Below are positions 14,445 to 22,644 of a DNA stretch of 24,794 nt, piece after piece. The notes under the pieces were generated by a model that was not told the origin of the DNA, made no database searches, and saw only the letters and a program-made list of their open reading frames with translations. This stretch comes from Prevotellaceae bacterium UBA1726. GTDB taxonomy: Bacteria; Bacteroidota; Bacteroidia; Bacteroidales; Bacteroidaceae. The translations under genes and the position numbers were made by a program. Location of the stretch: NCBI GenBank assembly GCA_002316005.1, contig DCIM01000017.1, positions 1 to 24,794 of the forward strand, written 5' to 3'. Numbering within the stretch: position 1 is the first letter of the stretch; the number at the start of each line of letters is the position of its first letter.

Positions 14445-17400
14445 TTACTCAATTTCTGCATTTATAAACTCCTTTGGAAGAAGTCCAAACTGCTTGTAGA
14501 AGCATTGGGTGAAGTAAGAAGGTGAAGTAAAACCGACCAAATAGCATACCTCGTTCACTTTATAGTTCTTTGTCTTCATAAGATAAGCAGCCTTCTTTAA
14601 TCGCTCAATTTTGATATAATTATTAGGAGTCAGGTTAAAAATTCCACGGATTTTCCGGTTTAATCCGGTTCTACTCATGAACATCTGACTTGCCATTTCT
14701 GTGATATCGAAATCGCTGTTCCCGATATTTTCTTCCATCACTTTGTCGAGTCGCTTCAAGAACTCCTCATCCACCTTGCTAATCGTCACAGTATCAGATG
14801 GAATAAATGGCGACTGAGCATATGCATTCTTTGCATTCTGGCGAGCACGGAGAAGATTTTTCAGAGTTGACTGGAGATAATCCATTGAGAAAGGTTTCTC
14901 AATATACGAATCTGCGCCGGCTTCCATACCCTCCACCTTTGCCGAGTCGAGAGTTAAGGCGGTAAGGAGGATGAATGGGATATGACTGGTATTCACATTT
15001 TCCTTGATAGCACGACAAAGACTGAAACCATCCATTGGTTCCATCATTGCATCACTTACAATGGCATCAACATCCTTCTTTGCAAGAATAGCAAGTGCCT
15101 CTTCTCCATTTCCGGCGGTGAGCACATTATAGTATTTCTGCAAGTTCTGCTTTTCGTATTGCAGCATCTGTACATTGTCCTCCACAACAAGGATAATTGG
15201 TGCCGATTCCTCTGCGACAACCTTTGGTTGTGGTGCTTCTTCAACAAGAACTTCCGACACAGGTTCTTCGGCAAGGTCCACAGCGGTTTCCTGCTTCTTA
15301 GGCAGAGTAAGGTGGAATACATTGTATTGTGGATCATCAAGGATTTCAAGTGTTCCACTATGAAGTTCTGCCATAGTTTTTGCTAAAGGCAAACCGATTC
15401 CTGTACCTGAAACATTTGATGCCACTTGTTCGCCACGGACAAAAGGAGTGAACATCTCCTCGCGTTGCGACTTAGGAATAAGAATTCCATCATTCTGCAG
15501 AATCATTACGAAATTCTCACCATCTTCCTTCAACTCCACATTTATCAGTTTCTCACAATACTTCACTGCATTATTAATGAGATTGCTGAAAATCTTGGTC
15601 AGACATTCCTTGTCTACATATGCGTAGAGAGGCTCTTCTGGCAGTACAAGACTTGTTTCAACGCCCTTTTCGCGCATAACAGTAGTAAATCGGACATAAA
15701 CACCCTGAAGGATACTATTAATGTTGCAACGCTCAAAATTCAACTTTAATCCATCGCGTTCGGCCTTGCGGAAATCAAGTAGTTGGTTAGTAAGATAAAG
15801 CAGTCGGTCAACATTCTGGTCCATAATACTAAGGTCTTCCTTCGCACTATTGTCCTTCAAGTCCTTTTTCAGAATATTCTCCAATGGTGCTTTTATAAGC
15901 GTCAAAGGTGTTCTGATTTCATGTGCCACATTGGTGAAGAAATTGATTTTCGACTGATAGAGTTCCTGCTCCTTCTCGTGTTCAAACTTCTCCATAGCCA
16001 AACGGCGATGCATCTTCGATCGCTGTGTAAAGAATCGCCAAGCCGCATAACTGAGCAATATTGCCAAAACCAAATAGAGTAATAGAGCCCACCAAGCAAA
16101 ATAGAATGGCGGTTTTACCACAATCTGTAGTTCGTATGGTTGTCCCGTAGGAGAGTCTCCTTCCGCCTGAAGACGGACAAAGAGCTTGTATTTGCCTGAA
16201 GGAAGATTGGTATAACGGATCATGTTCTCGGAAGAAAGTGTCTGCCAAACTTTATCATAGCCTTCAAGTTTATACTCGAGTGGTACTTCCTGGTCGGTCG
16301 AATAGAGCATTGATGAAATCTTCAATGCAATAGAATTTTGACGATGGTTGAGGACAATACGTTTAGTAACGACAATACTATTCTCCAATGGCGAGTCTTC
16401 CATGAAATTGTCAACTACAACATTATTAATGAGAAGTTCTGTTGCAACGATGTGAAGATTCTGTTCATTCTTCTGGAAATTTTCTGGAGTAAATGTAGCA
16501 AAACCCGACAAAGTACCTACATATATGCGTCCGTTACGAGCACAGAAAGCCGACTTGAAGTTAAAACCGTCATTAAGCAATCCGTTCGAAGCTGTATACA
16601 CTTGCGACCTCTTTGTTGCAGTGTCGTAAACAATAAGTCCCGCATTCGTTGTAAGCCAAAGCTTCCCGCTGAGATCTTCCACAATTTTGAAAGCCATTCT
16701 CACTGGCGAATCGGCAGGGATTGGTTCATAGTTAAGTTTGTTATTCTTATAACAATAAATTCCACCATTCTCTGTAGTTATCCAAACCTCACCGTTTTTC
16801 CTTTCAAATATACTAAGTACATTATTTGATGCAATCTGTTTGTTCTCTGCTGTGAAAGAGGTCCATTTGTTAGTCCTTGCCGAATGCATAAAGACTCCAG
16901 AACCATAGGTGCCTACCCAAAGGTTGCCTTTGTTATCCTCACACATATCGTAGACTATAGTACGTGGCACATTTTCTACATAAACGAAGCTATCATCAAC
17001 CAAAGTACAAACGCCACTCAATGTACCGAAATACATTTTCCCAGAACGCAAGCGAACGATCGAGAATACATTGTTGTCAAGAAGAGAGCCTTCTTTTCCA
17101 TCGGCATAGTACGACTTCACCACTTTTTGTGTGCGAGTATCTACAAGTCGGAGTCCCGACGAGTATGTACCTACCCAAAGATTGTCACCGTCAGCACACA
17201 ATCCATGGATATTACTGAACGAGGAACTTTCAGAGAAGAAATTTAGTTCTCCCGTCATAGGATTAAAACGATTCAAACCTCCGTCTTCGGTTCCAATCCA
17301 GATATATTTATTGCTATCTTCGGCAATTTCCCTCACTCGACGACCATGAAGAGTGTTGGCTTTGTCCACTCGAGGGAAAAAACAGTCAAAAGTTGACGCT

Positions 17401-18401
17401 TTCAACGGTGAATAGTTCACACCACCGAAATATGTACCAGCCCAGAGTCCACCATCCTTGTCGCAGAAAAGTGCCTCAATGGCATTGTCGGAAAGACTGA
17501 ATGGATTTGTCGCCTCATACTGGTAATGCATAAGTTCGTGGGTGAACATCTCATACACATAGAGTCCATCCTCTGTTGCAACCCAAATCTCGTTTCCACA
17601 ACGGAGTATTGAGTGTGCCATCTTACCCTTGGCATAACTACCATTCATAAGACTGGTCACCTCACCGGTATTGATATTCACAAGACTTAAGCCTGAGTCT
17701 TCATTGCTGACAAACATCTGCCCTTGCTCAGCGATCACAATTCCCGATATATTTGTATGCGAGAAGAAACTCTGCCCATCTGGAGTTTTCACCATGTGGG
17801 CATTAGTCAGATCGGAGTTCATCTTGTAGATTTCACCTCCATAAAGGCAAACCCACAAATTTGAATACTCATCAACAGCCATGCATGTCACACGAAGATA
17901 GGATGCAACATCTGAACTGTTCAACAAAGTGCCTGTCTTTGCATCATAACGGAACAAACCCTGACGTACACTGGAAACATAGATATAATCATCCTTTCTC
18001 ACTATACAATTCACATTGGCTGATATCTCGATTCCATCCTTTGTCTTTACGGAGAAGCGTTCAAAGCTATCTAACGAGGAATTATATAGGAACACACCTT
18101 TATCAGTACCTATCCATAATCGCTTGTCTGGACCTTGGCATAGCACATTGATATAGTCGGTTTCCAACGAGTGTTCGTTTGAACCGGCATAATACTGCTT
18201 GAAGAAATGACCATCAAAGCGGTTCAGACCGTTCTTGGTACCAAACCACATAAATCCCATATCATCCTGAGCAATTGCCAATACAGTGTTCTGCGACAGA
18301 CCTTTGCTCATATCATAGTGGGAGAACTGGTAGACTGCCTTCATATCCAAATGGCAGACTGCCAGCATACACATTATTATAATATATACGCGCGACTTCA
18401 T
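14445..18401 (-). CDS. Hybrid two-component system (HTCS) sensor-regulator
   Basis: The 1318-residue one-chain system controls glycan-use genes in Bacteroidetes. After a signal sequence, a periplasmic two-component beta-propeller sensor (about 25-690; repeated WIGT-type motifs such as MWFGTKNGLNRFDG and LWIGTDKGVFLY) leads to a Y_Y_Y domain (about 690-760). One membrane span follows (about 764-790; FAWWALLLYLVLAILLSYAA). The kinase has His827 in NVAHEIRTPLTLIK and ATP-binding motifs NLINNAVKY and GTGIGLPLA. The receiver domain has Asp1117 in IVSDAMMEPMDG and a conserved IEKPFS. A C-terminal AraC-type double helix-turn-helix spans about 1214-1316. All catalytic residues are present. It lies 39 bp after GH130 and is probably cotranscribed with it. 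Its ligand is presumably an oligosaccharide released by the mannosidases encoded nearby. Confidence 0.96.
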   Translation of the reverse strand: MKSRVYIIIMCMLAVCHLDMKAVYQFSHYDMSKGLSQNTVLAIAQDDMGFMWFGTKNGLNRFDGHFFKQYYAGSNEHSLETDYINVLCQGPDKRLWIGTDKGVFLYNSSLDSFERFSVKTKDGIEISANVNCIVRKDDYIYVSSVRQGLFRYDAKTGTLLNSSDVASYLRVTCMAVDEYSNLWVCLYGGEIYKMNSDLTNAHMVKTPDGQSFFSHTNISGIVIAEQGQMFVSNEDSGLSLVNINTGEVTSLMNGSYAKGKMAHSILRCGNEIWVATEDGLYVYEMFTHELMHYQYEATNPFSLSDNAIEALFCDKDGGLWAGTYFGGVNYSPLKASTFDCFFPRVDKANTLHGRRVREIAEDSNKYIWIGTEDGGLNRFNPMTGELNFFSESSSFSNIHGLCADGDNLWVGTYSSGLRLVDTRTQKVVKSYYADGKEGSLLDNNVFSIVRLRSGKMYFGTLSGVCTLVDDSFVYVENVPRTIVYDMCEDNKGNLWVGTYGSGVFMHSARTNKWTSFTAENKQIASNNVLSIFERKNGEVWITTENGGIYCYKNNKLNYEPIPADSPVRMAFKIVEDLSGKLWLTTNAGLIVYDTATKRSQVYTASNGLLNDGFNFKSAFCARNGRIYVGTLSGFATFTPENFQKNEQNLHIVATELLINNVVVDNFMEDSPLENSIVVTKRIVLNHRQNSIALKISSMLYSTDQEVPLEYKLEGYDKVWQTLSSENMIRYTNLPSGKYKLFVRLQAEGDSPTGQPYELQIVVKPPFYFAWWALLLYLVLAILLSYAAWRFFTQRSKMHRRLAMEKFEHEKEQELYQSKINFFTNVAHEIRTPLTLIKAPLENILKKDLKDNSAKEDLSIMDQNVDRLLYLTNQLLDFRKAERDGLKLNFERCNINSILQGVYVRFTTVMREKGVETSLVLPEEPLYAYVDKECLTKIFSNLINNAVKYCEKLINVELKEDGENFVMILQNDGILIPKSQREEMFTPFVRGEQVASNVSGTGIGLPLAKTMAELHSGTLEILDDPQYNVFHLTLPKKQETAVDLAEEPVSEVLVEEAPQPKVVAEESAPIILVVEDNVQMLQYEKQNLQKYYNVLTAGNGEEALAILAKKDVDAIVSDAMMEPMDGFSLCRAIKENVNTSHIPFILLTALTLDSAKVEGMEAGADSYIEKPFSMDYLQSTLKNLLRARQNAKNAYAQSPFIPSDTVTISKVDEEFLKRLDKVMEENIGNSDFDITEMASQMFMSRTGLNRKIRGIFNLTPNNYIKIERLKKAAYLMKTKNYKVNEVCYLVGFTSPSYFTQCFYKQFGLLPKEFINAEIE

Positions 18402-18440
18402 TTCTTCGTGTTTTTTGGGTGGGGGATATGTCGAAAAGAA

Positions 18441-19568
18441 CTATTTCTCCTCTCTTACAGCAACACTGACACGTGAGTCCGCACAGCCATAATAGAGATA
18501 CCATTTCTTGTTCAGTGTCACAAGTCCTTCAATGAACACTGTACCAGCAGGATACTGTCCGCTCTTCTCGAAACTTGCCTCAGGAATAAAGAATGGTTCG
18601 TCGAGACGGTCAAGCATCTTTGTTGGGTCTTTCAAATCCCAGAGAATCTGACCAGCACAATAAGAATTGGCTGTGTAATTTGGGTCCGTACCCTTACCGG
18701 CAAGATTCTTGCCGTTATACATAAGAATAATTCCCTTGTCGGTCATGATGGCAGGAGGACCGCACTCTGTCAACTGAGAATCGAAATATCCTGGTCGTGG
18801 ATCAATGAAATGCTTCAATTCTCCCTTTTCGTCAACGATTGGTGTCCAGTTGATAAGGTCATCTGAGGTTGCAATATTGATGAACTGTTCTCCCCAATAC
18901 ATCCAGTACTTGCCATTAATCTTGGCAATTACCTGACGGCCGAATCGGTCCAACTTTGTTACTATTGATGCTGACTTCGAGAAATGGAACTCAAACTTGC
19001 CGTTATATGCCTTCTTGAATGGAGAACCATATTTCTGCCAACTAACCAAATCACGAGATGTAGCAACACCGAGACGAGCACATTTGCGGTTCCACTGAGT
19101 GTACATCATCACATAAGTACCATCCTCTGTCATTGCAACACGAGGATCCTCGCATCCACCACCATTTTCGTTGAACGCCTGAGCATCACCTCCAGGAAAC
19201 ATCACCGGCGATGGATGACGGTCGAAATGAACTCCATCAGCACTTGAGGCATAACCAATGCGGGAAGTGCGCGAGCCGATACCTACTGCAGAGTTATCTT
19301 CTGCGCGATACAATACAACGATGCGACCATTGATAACAGTTGCTGCTGGGTTGAAAGTATCACTGTCTTCCCAACGCATCACCTTCTGACGCATCGGACA
19401 GAAAAACACACTGTTTGTATCTGGCGAGATAACCGGATTTACTCCTTCTGGACGCTCAAAATTGAGCCATGCCCATGACTTCTGGCTATTTGGCACATGT
19501 TGTGCGAAGAGTGGCATCGACATAACTGTCATCACAGCCACCAAGATAAATTTAGATAAGTTGTTCAT
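18441..19568 (-). CDS. GH130 beta-mannoside hydrolase or phosphorylase with signal peptide
   Basis: The 375-residue protein has a five-bladed propeller family signature: FNPAATVINGRIVVLYRAED, RIGYASSADGVHF and NGGGCEDPRVAMTEDG, in which Asp141 of EDPR is the expected catalytic acid. GH130 enzymes act on beta-mannosides, and most are cytoplasmic phosphorylases. This one begins with an export signal (MNNLSKFILVAVMTVMSMPLFAQ). Export suggests action in the periplasm, where phosphate is scarce, as for the GH130 beta-1,2-mannosidases that I recall from Bacteroides (BT_3780-type). Hydrolysis is therefore more likely than phosphorolysis, but this is not proven. It has its own promoter and is followed after 39 bp by the HTCS gene, so the sensor and this enzyme are probably coexpressed. 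Confidence 0.9.
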   Translation of the reverse strand: MNNLSKFILVAVMTVMSMPLFAQHVPNSQKSWAWLNFERPEGVNPVISPDTNSVFFCPMRQKVMRWEDSDTFNPAATVINGRIVVLYRAEDNSAVGIGSRTSRIGYASSADGVHFDRHPSPVMFPGGDAQAFNENGGGCEDPRVAMTEDGTYVMMYTQWNRKCARLGVATSRDLVSWQKYGSPFKKAYNGKFEFHFSKSASIVTKLDRFGRQVIAKINGKYWMYWGEQFINIATSDDLINWTPIVDEKGELKHFIDPRPGYFDSQLTECGPPAIMTDKGIILMYNGKNLAGKGTDPNYTANSYCAGQILWDLKDPTKMLDRLDEPFFIPEASFEKSGQYPAGTVFIEGLVTLNKKWYLYYGCADSRVSVAVREEK

Positions 19569-19599
19569 TTTTTGGCTTGTTATTAAATATTTCTGTTTG

Positions 19600-19607
19600 C
19601 AAAGATA
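19600..19607 (-). promoter_or_regulatory. Bacteroidetes-type -7 box for GH130-HTCS
   Basis: The minus strand reads TATCTTTG, an exact TAnnTTTG match, 31 bp upstream of the GH130 start. No -33 TTTG is evident at normal spacing. Confidence 0.65.
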
Positions 19608-19644
19608 GCAAAACTTCCTCGTATAATTAAAAATATTGATTTTT

Positions 19645-19665
19645 AAAATGTCAAAAACGAACCAA
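19645..19665. promoter_or_regulatory. Candidate HTCS-type site upstream of GH130
   Basis: AAAATGTCA (19645-19653) is followed after 5 bp by GAACCAA (19659-19665). The same two words occur in the direct repeat before paralog C. GAACCAA begins 51 bp beyond the -7 box here and 52 bp beyond it there. This is a weaker match than that repeat. Confidence 0.4.
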
Positions 19666-19754
19666 TAATCATTTTTCTGCGGTTTTTCCGATGGTATTTA
19701 TGGGGTATTTCTGCAAAATATAGATTTTCGCATATTGTGATGGCATATGGGCAC

Positions 19755-19799
19755 AAAAAAAGTGGAGCTCGGTTATGGCTCGCTCGCCGCCGGCTCCAC
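19755..19799 (-). terminator. Strong Rho-independent terminator of the sRNA candidate
   Basis: Arms 19762-19772 and 19790-19799 pair GTGGAGC with GCTCCAC and CGG with CCG around one bulged base, and an inner GGC/GCC pair extends the stem. On the minus strand the hairpin is followed by seven T (19755-19761). It is about 160 bp past the CoA-transferase stop and can stop read-through from that operon as well. Confidence 0.9.
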
Positions 19800-19877
19800 A
19801 AAGCTTATGGAAACATTTGGGAATGTCTGAATTTATTGTTGGTCAGCAAAACATCATAATTTGCCGAAACCAATTAT
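19755..19877 (-). ncRNA. Candidate small RNA of about 120 nt downstream of the CoA-transferase
   Basis: A minus-strand promoter (see 19884-19914) would start a transcript near 19877. It ends at a strong terminator hairpin with a seven-T tail. In between, the sequence can fold into the palindrome CCAATAATTGG, a longer imperfect hairpin (TTGGT and GCAAA pairing with TTTGC and ACCAA) that would compete with it, and ACATTCCCAAATGT. No open reading frame of note lies inside. I do not recognise it as tRNA, tmRNA, 6S or SRP RNA. It could instead be the 3' UTR of the CoA-transferase mRNA. Confidence 0.45.
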
Positions 19878-19883
19878 TGGATG

Positions 19884-19914
19884 CAAATATACTAAAAAGG
19901 TTTAGTACAAAAAA
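19884..19914 (-). promoter_or_regulatory. Promoter of the sRNA candidate
   Basis: On the minus strand TTTTTTG (19908-19914) is followed after 16 bp by TATATTTG (19884-19891), an exact TAnnTTTG box. This is the best two-part match to the Bacteroidetes -33/-7 consensus in the window. The flanks are AT-rich, so chance matches are not rare. Confidence 0.5.
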
Positions 19915-19940
19915 TGCATTTAACATATTTTTTGCATTTT
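19911..19940 (-). terminator. AT-rich hairpin just after the CoA-transferase, possible weak terminator
   Basis: A perfect 8-bp inverted repeat, AAAATGCA (minus strand, 19933-19940) and TGCATTTT (19911-19918), encloses a 14-base loop and runs into further T residues. It starts 16 bp past the CoA-transferase stop. The stem has few G-C pairs, so it is probably inefficient. It overlaps the -33 region of the sRNA promoter. Confidence 0.4.
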
Positions 19941-19956
19941 CACAACATTTTGACCA

Positions 19957-21465
19957 CTATTTCAGATATTCTGAAAAGTCTGTGAGTCGCATATCGCCCT
20001 TCTCAAGGAATGTGTCGTGGAAGGCAAGTGCTGCACGCATATGTTGTGGCTCATGACCAATAGGAGCAATATGCTTCAGGTAATCGCGAAGCAATGGCTT
20101 ATAGTCTGGGTGAGCACAATTCTCAATAACTTCCTGAGCACGGCGAACTGGACCCTTACCACGAAGGTCGGCAACTCCCTGCTCTGTGATGATGATATCT
20201 ACATCATGCTCTGTTGAGTCAACATGGCAGCACATTGGAACAATTGCAGAAATCTTTCCACCCTTCGCTGTTGATGGTGTGTAGAAGATTGAAATCGAAC
20301 CATTACGCTCGTAGTCGCACGAACCACCAATACCATTCATCAATGCAGAACCGCACACATGACTTGAGTTCTCATGTCCGTAGAGGTCGCATTCAAGGGC
20401 TGTGTTCATGGCGATGACACCAAAGCGGCGAATCAACTCAGGAGCATTTGCCAACTCCGAAGGACGGAGTGTCAGATGCTTTGAGAAGAAGTCCATATTC
20501 TCGTACACATGCTGGATGCACTCGTTTGTACAAGTCATTGCAGCACACGAAGCCTGCGAGATAAGTCCTTCCTCAATGAGGTTTACTACAGCATCTTGAA
20601 CAACCTCAGAGAATACCTCCAACTGTGGAAGTTGGCCTCTGCACTGACCGATTGCCTTGAAGATGGCGTTACCAGTTGTACCCACACCACTCTGGATTGG
20701 GAACATAGTCGATGGGATATGGCCCTTCTTCATGTCTGAGATGAAGAAGTCAACCACACGCTGACCGATTATTGTCAAAGCCTCATCAGGATCCTTGAAA
20801 CCACGAGCCTCCTCTGGAGTATTTGTCTCAACAACGGCAACAATCTTCTTTGGATCGATTGACACATAGTTTGTACCAATACGATCGCCCACATGAAGCA
20901 TTGGGATTGGCTGACGGTTTGGATATTCCTGACACTCATAGACATCGTGAAGGAACTTCGATTTTGGCGAATGGAACGAGTTCAACTCAATGAAGATGCG
21001 CTTTGCCAGACGAACGATAGTTGGTACAATACCTCCTGCTGTTGTAAGGTAAGCCTTACACTCGTTCTCGCCTTCCTCAATCTCACTACACTCGATGATA
21101 GCCCAGTCAATCTCGCCATAGTAGCCACGGCGCAGACGCTCAGCCACATGACCGAGGTGCATATCCTCATAGTCAATCTCGCCAAGATTGGTGTGAATAC
21201 GGAAGTCCTTGTTTGTTGAGAAAGGTCCACGGAACTTGATAGCCTGAGCCACGGCCATATCGCCTTCAAGGCTCTGGCAACCAGAGGCACCCGAGATAAT
21301 ACCAATCTTATATGGTTCGCCCTGAGCGTGCAGAATCTCTGCACGCTTCTTCACCTCACGGATGATATCCTTTGGAATACCGTTAGGAGTAAAACCACTG
21401 AATGCTACGGTAGCATCATTGTCAATCAATTGTGCAGCCTCCGCTGCGGTCATTCTTTTATACAT
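19957..21465 (-). CDS. Acetyl-CoA hydrolase/transferase family, probable succinyl-CoA:acetate CoA-transferase
   Basis: The 502-residue cytoplasmic enzyme has the family order: AAEAAQLIDNDATVAFSGFT at the N-terminus, SGVGTTGNAIFKAIG for CoA binding, EVFSEVVQDA with the catalytic Glu287 that forms the glutamyl-CoA intermediate, and TEQGVADLRG near the C-terminus. The likely reaction exchanges CoA between succinate and acetate, which links succinate and acetate formation in anaerobic Bacteroidales. Simple acetyl-CoA hydrolysis and other acyl acceptors remain possible. The ATG at 21465 directly abuts a MITE-like element, so the ribosome-binding region lies inside that element. A second in-frame ATG sits four codons downstream. 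It follows korAB in the same direction, which fits a shared role in 2-oxoglutarate and succinyl-CoA metabolism. Confidence 0.92.
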   Translation of the reverse strand: MYKRMTAAEAAQLIDNDATVAFSGFTPNGIPKDIIREVKKRAEILHAQGEPYKIGIISGASGCQSLEGDMAVAQAIKFRGPFSTNKDFRIHTNLGEIDYEDMHLGHVAERLRRGYYGEIDWAIIECSEIEEGENECKAYLTTAGGIVPTIVRLAKRIFIELNSFHSPKSKFLHDVYECQEYPNRQPIPMLHVGDRIGTNYVSIDPKKIVAVVETNTPEEARGFKDPDEALTIIGQRVVDFFISDMKKGHIPSTMFPIQSGVGTTGNAIFKAIGQCRGQLPQLEVFSEVVQDAVVNLIEEGLISQASCAAMTCTNECIQHVYENMDFFSKHLTLRPSELANAPELIRRFGVIAMNTALECDLYGHENSSHVCGSALMNGIGGSCDYERNGSISIFYTPSTAKGGKISAIVPMCCHVDSTEHDVDIIITEQGVADLRGKGPVRRAQEVIENCAHPDYKPLLRDYLKHIAPIGHEPQHMRAALAFHDTFLEKGDMRLTDFSEYLK

Positions 21466-21623
21466 AGCCTAACCAAGCCTTCCCAAAGGGAAGGATGTTT
21501 TAATGTACATCCTGACCATAGGGACTTTTTACCCTTGTCAAAATGTAGATGTTTTAATGTAGATTTAAATTGTATTTATTGTACTATCCAGCATCCCTCC
21601 CTTTGGGAGGGCCTGGGTGGGCT
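21466..21623. mobile_element. MITE/REP-like element with 32-bp imperfect terminal inverted repeats
   Basis: Ends 21466-21497 and 21592-21623 are inverted copies matching at 27 of 32 positions. Each contains a nearly perfect small palindrome: CCTTCCCAAAGGGAAGG (21478-21494) and CCCTCCCTTTGGGAGGG (21595-21611). The interior has a 14-bp direct repeat GATGTTTTAATGTA (21494-21507 and 21548-21561) and no ORF. The element fills the gap between korB and the CoA-transferase almost exactly: one base short of the korB stop and touching the next start codon. No transposase is encoded, and no target-site duplication is obvious. Confidence 0.75.
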
Positions 21624-21624
21624 T

Positions 21625-22629
21625 CTACTTTACTTCCCAGGTATCGTTTGTCTCAAGGAGTTCGGCGAAGTTATGATACTTCTTTGCTGCCTTTACTTCC
21701 TCAATCTGAGCAGTTACACAATCATCGTATGTTGGTGCGTCTACATCGCGGATAACACCGAGTGCCACTGGGAATCCATCACCATTGCCCATGAGAGCAA
21801 GCTTTGTCTGGAGGGTGTTGTCCTCGCAGTGTGCATCGTGAACGAGTACATCGTCAATAGTATAGCCGTCCTTGCCGATTTCAACAACCTTAAGTGCGAA
21901 ACCATCCTGAACAAGACCAAACTCCTGATTCTCACCGAACACGAGTTTCTCGCCATGCTTCACATAGATAGCGTTCTTTGCACGACCAGCCTTGTCATAC
22001 ACATCCTTGTGTGTACCATCGTTGAAGATGACACAGTTCTGCAAAACCTCTGTTACAGAAGAACCCTTGTGAGCGTTTGCTGCCTTCAACACCTCTACTG
22101 TGTGGGCACCGTCGGTTGCCACTGTACGAGCGAAGAAATGACCGCGAGCACCGAAGCAGAGTTCTGCTGGACGGAAAGGGTCTTCCACTGTTCCGTAAGG
22201 TGATGACTTGCTGACGAAGCCACGAGGAGATGTTGGTGAATACTGACCCTTTGTCAAACCGTAGATACGGTTGTTCAAGAGAATCATATTGAGGTTAATG
22301 TTACGACGGTTTGCGTGAATGAAGTGATTACCACCAATTGCAAGACCATCACCATCGCCCGAAACCTGCCATACGGTCAAGTCTGGGTTTGCTACCTTTG
22401 CACCTGTAGCGATTGCTGCTGCACGACCGTGAATAGTGTTCATGCCGTAAGTAGCCATATAGTGTGGCAGACGCGATGAACAACCGATACCCGAGATAAC
22501 GGCTACATTCCATGGGTCAACACCAATCTCGGCCATTGCCTTATGCAATGAAGCAAGGAAGAAGTGGTCGCCACAACCAGGACACCATCTTGGCTGTCCT
22601 TTCTTAAAATCTGAAGCTGTATATGCCAT
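21625..22629 (-). CDS. korB: 2-oxoacid:ferredoxin oxidoreductase beta subunit, probably 2-oxoglutarate (KorB)
   Basis: The 334-residue cytoplasmic subunit binds thiamine diphosphate and an iron-sulfur cluster. Cys16 and Cys19 in RWCPGCGDH, Cys50 in GIGCSSR and Cys199 in LQNCVIFND are the four expected cluster ligands. The thiamine diphosphate motif starts at Gly91 (GDGDGLAIGGNHF) and ends at LLNN. With KorA it converts 2-oxoglutarate and CoA to succinyl-CoA and CO2 using ferredoxin, or the reverse in a reductive direction. Length and motifs are normal for KorB; pyruvate or branched-chain 2-oxoacids are less likely substrates. It starts 15 bp after korA and its stop lies next to a MITE-like element. 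Confidence 0.92.
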   Translation of the reverse strand: MAYTASDFKKGQPRWCPGCGDHFFLASLHKAMAEIGVDPWNVAVISGIGCSSRLPHYMATYGMNTIHGRAAAIATGAKVANPDLTVWQVSGDGDGLAIGGNHFIHANRRNINLNMILLNNRIYGLTKGQYSPTSPRGFVSKSSPYGTVEDPFRPAELCFGARGHFFARTVATDGAHTVEVLKAANAHKGSSVTEVLQNCVIFNDGTHKDVYDKAGRAKNAIYVKHGEKLVFGENQEFGLVQDGFALKVVEIGKDGYTIDDVLVHDAHCEDNTLQTKLALMGNGDGFPVALGVIRDVDAPTYDDCVTAQIEEVKAAKKYHNFAELLETNDTWEVK

Positions 22630-22644
22630 AATGTATGTCCTTTC

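Noticed and set aside
21514..21539. Additional hairpin inside the MITE-like element (GACCATAGGG / CCCTTGTC)
   Set aside because: The arms pair only with a two-base bulge and mismatches; too weak to call separately.
21328..22203. Long plus-strand reading frame of about 290 codons
   Set aside because: It is antisense to korB and the MITE-like element, has Cys-rich low-quality composition and no recognisable motif; a shadow of the minus-strand codon usage.
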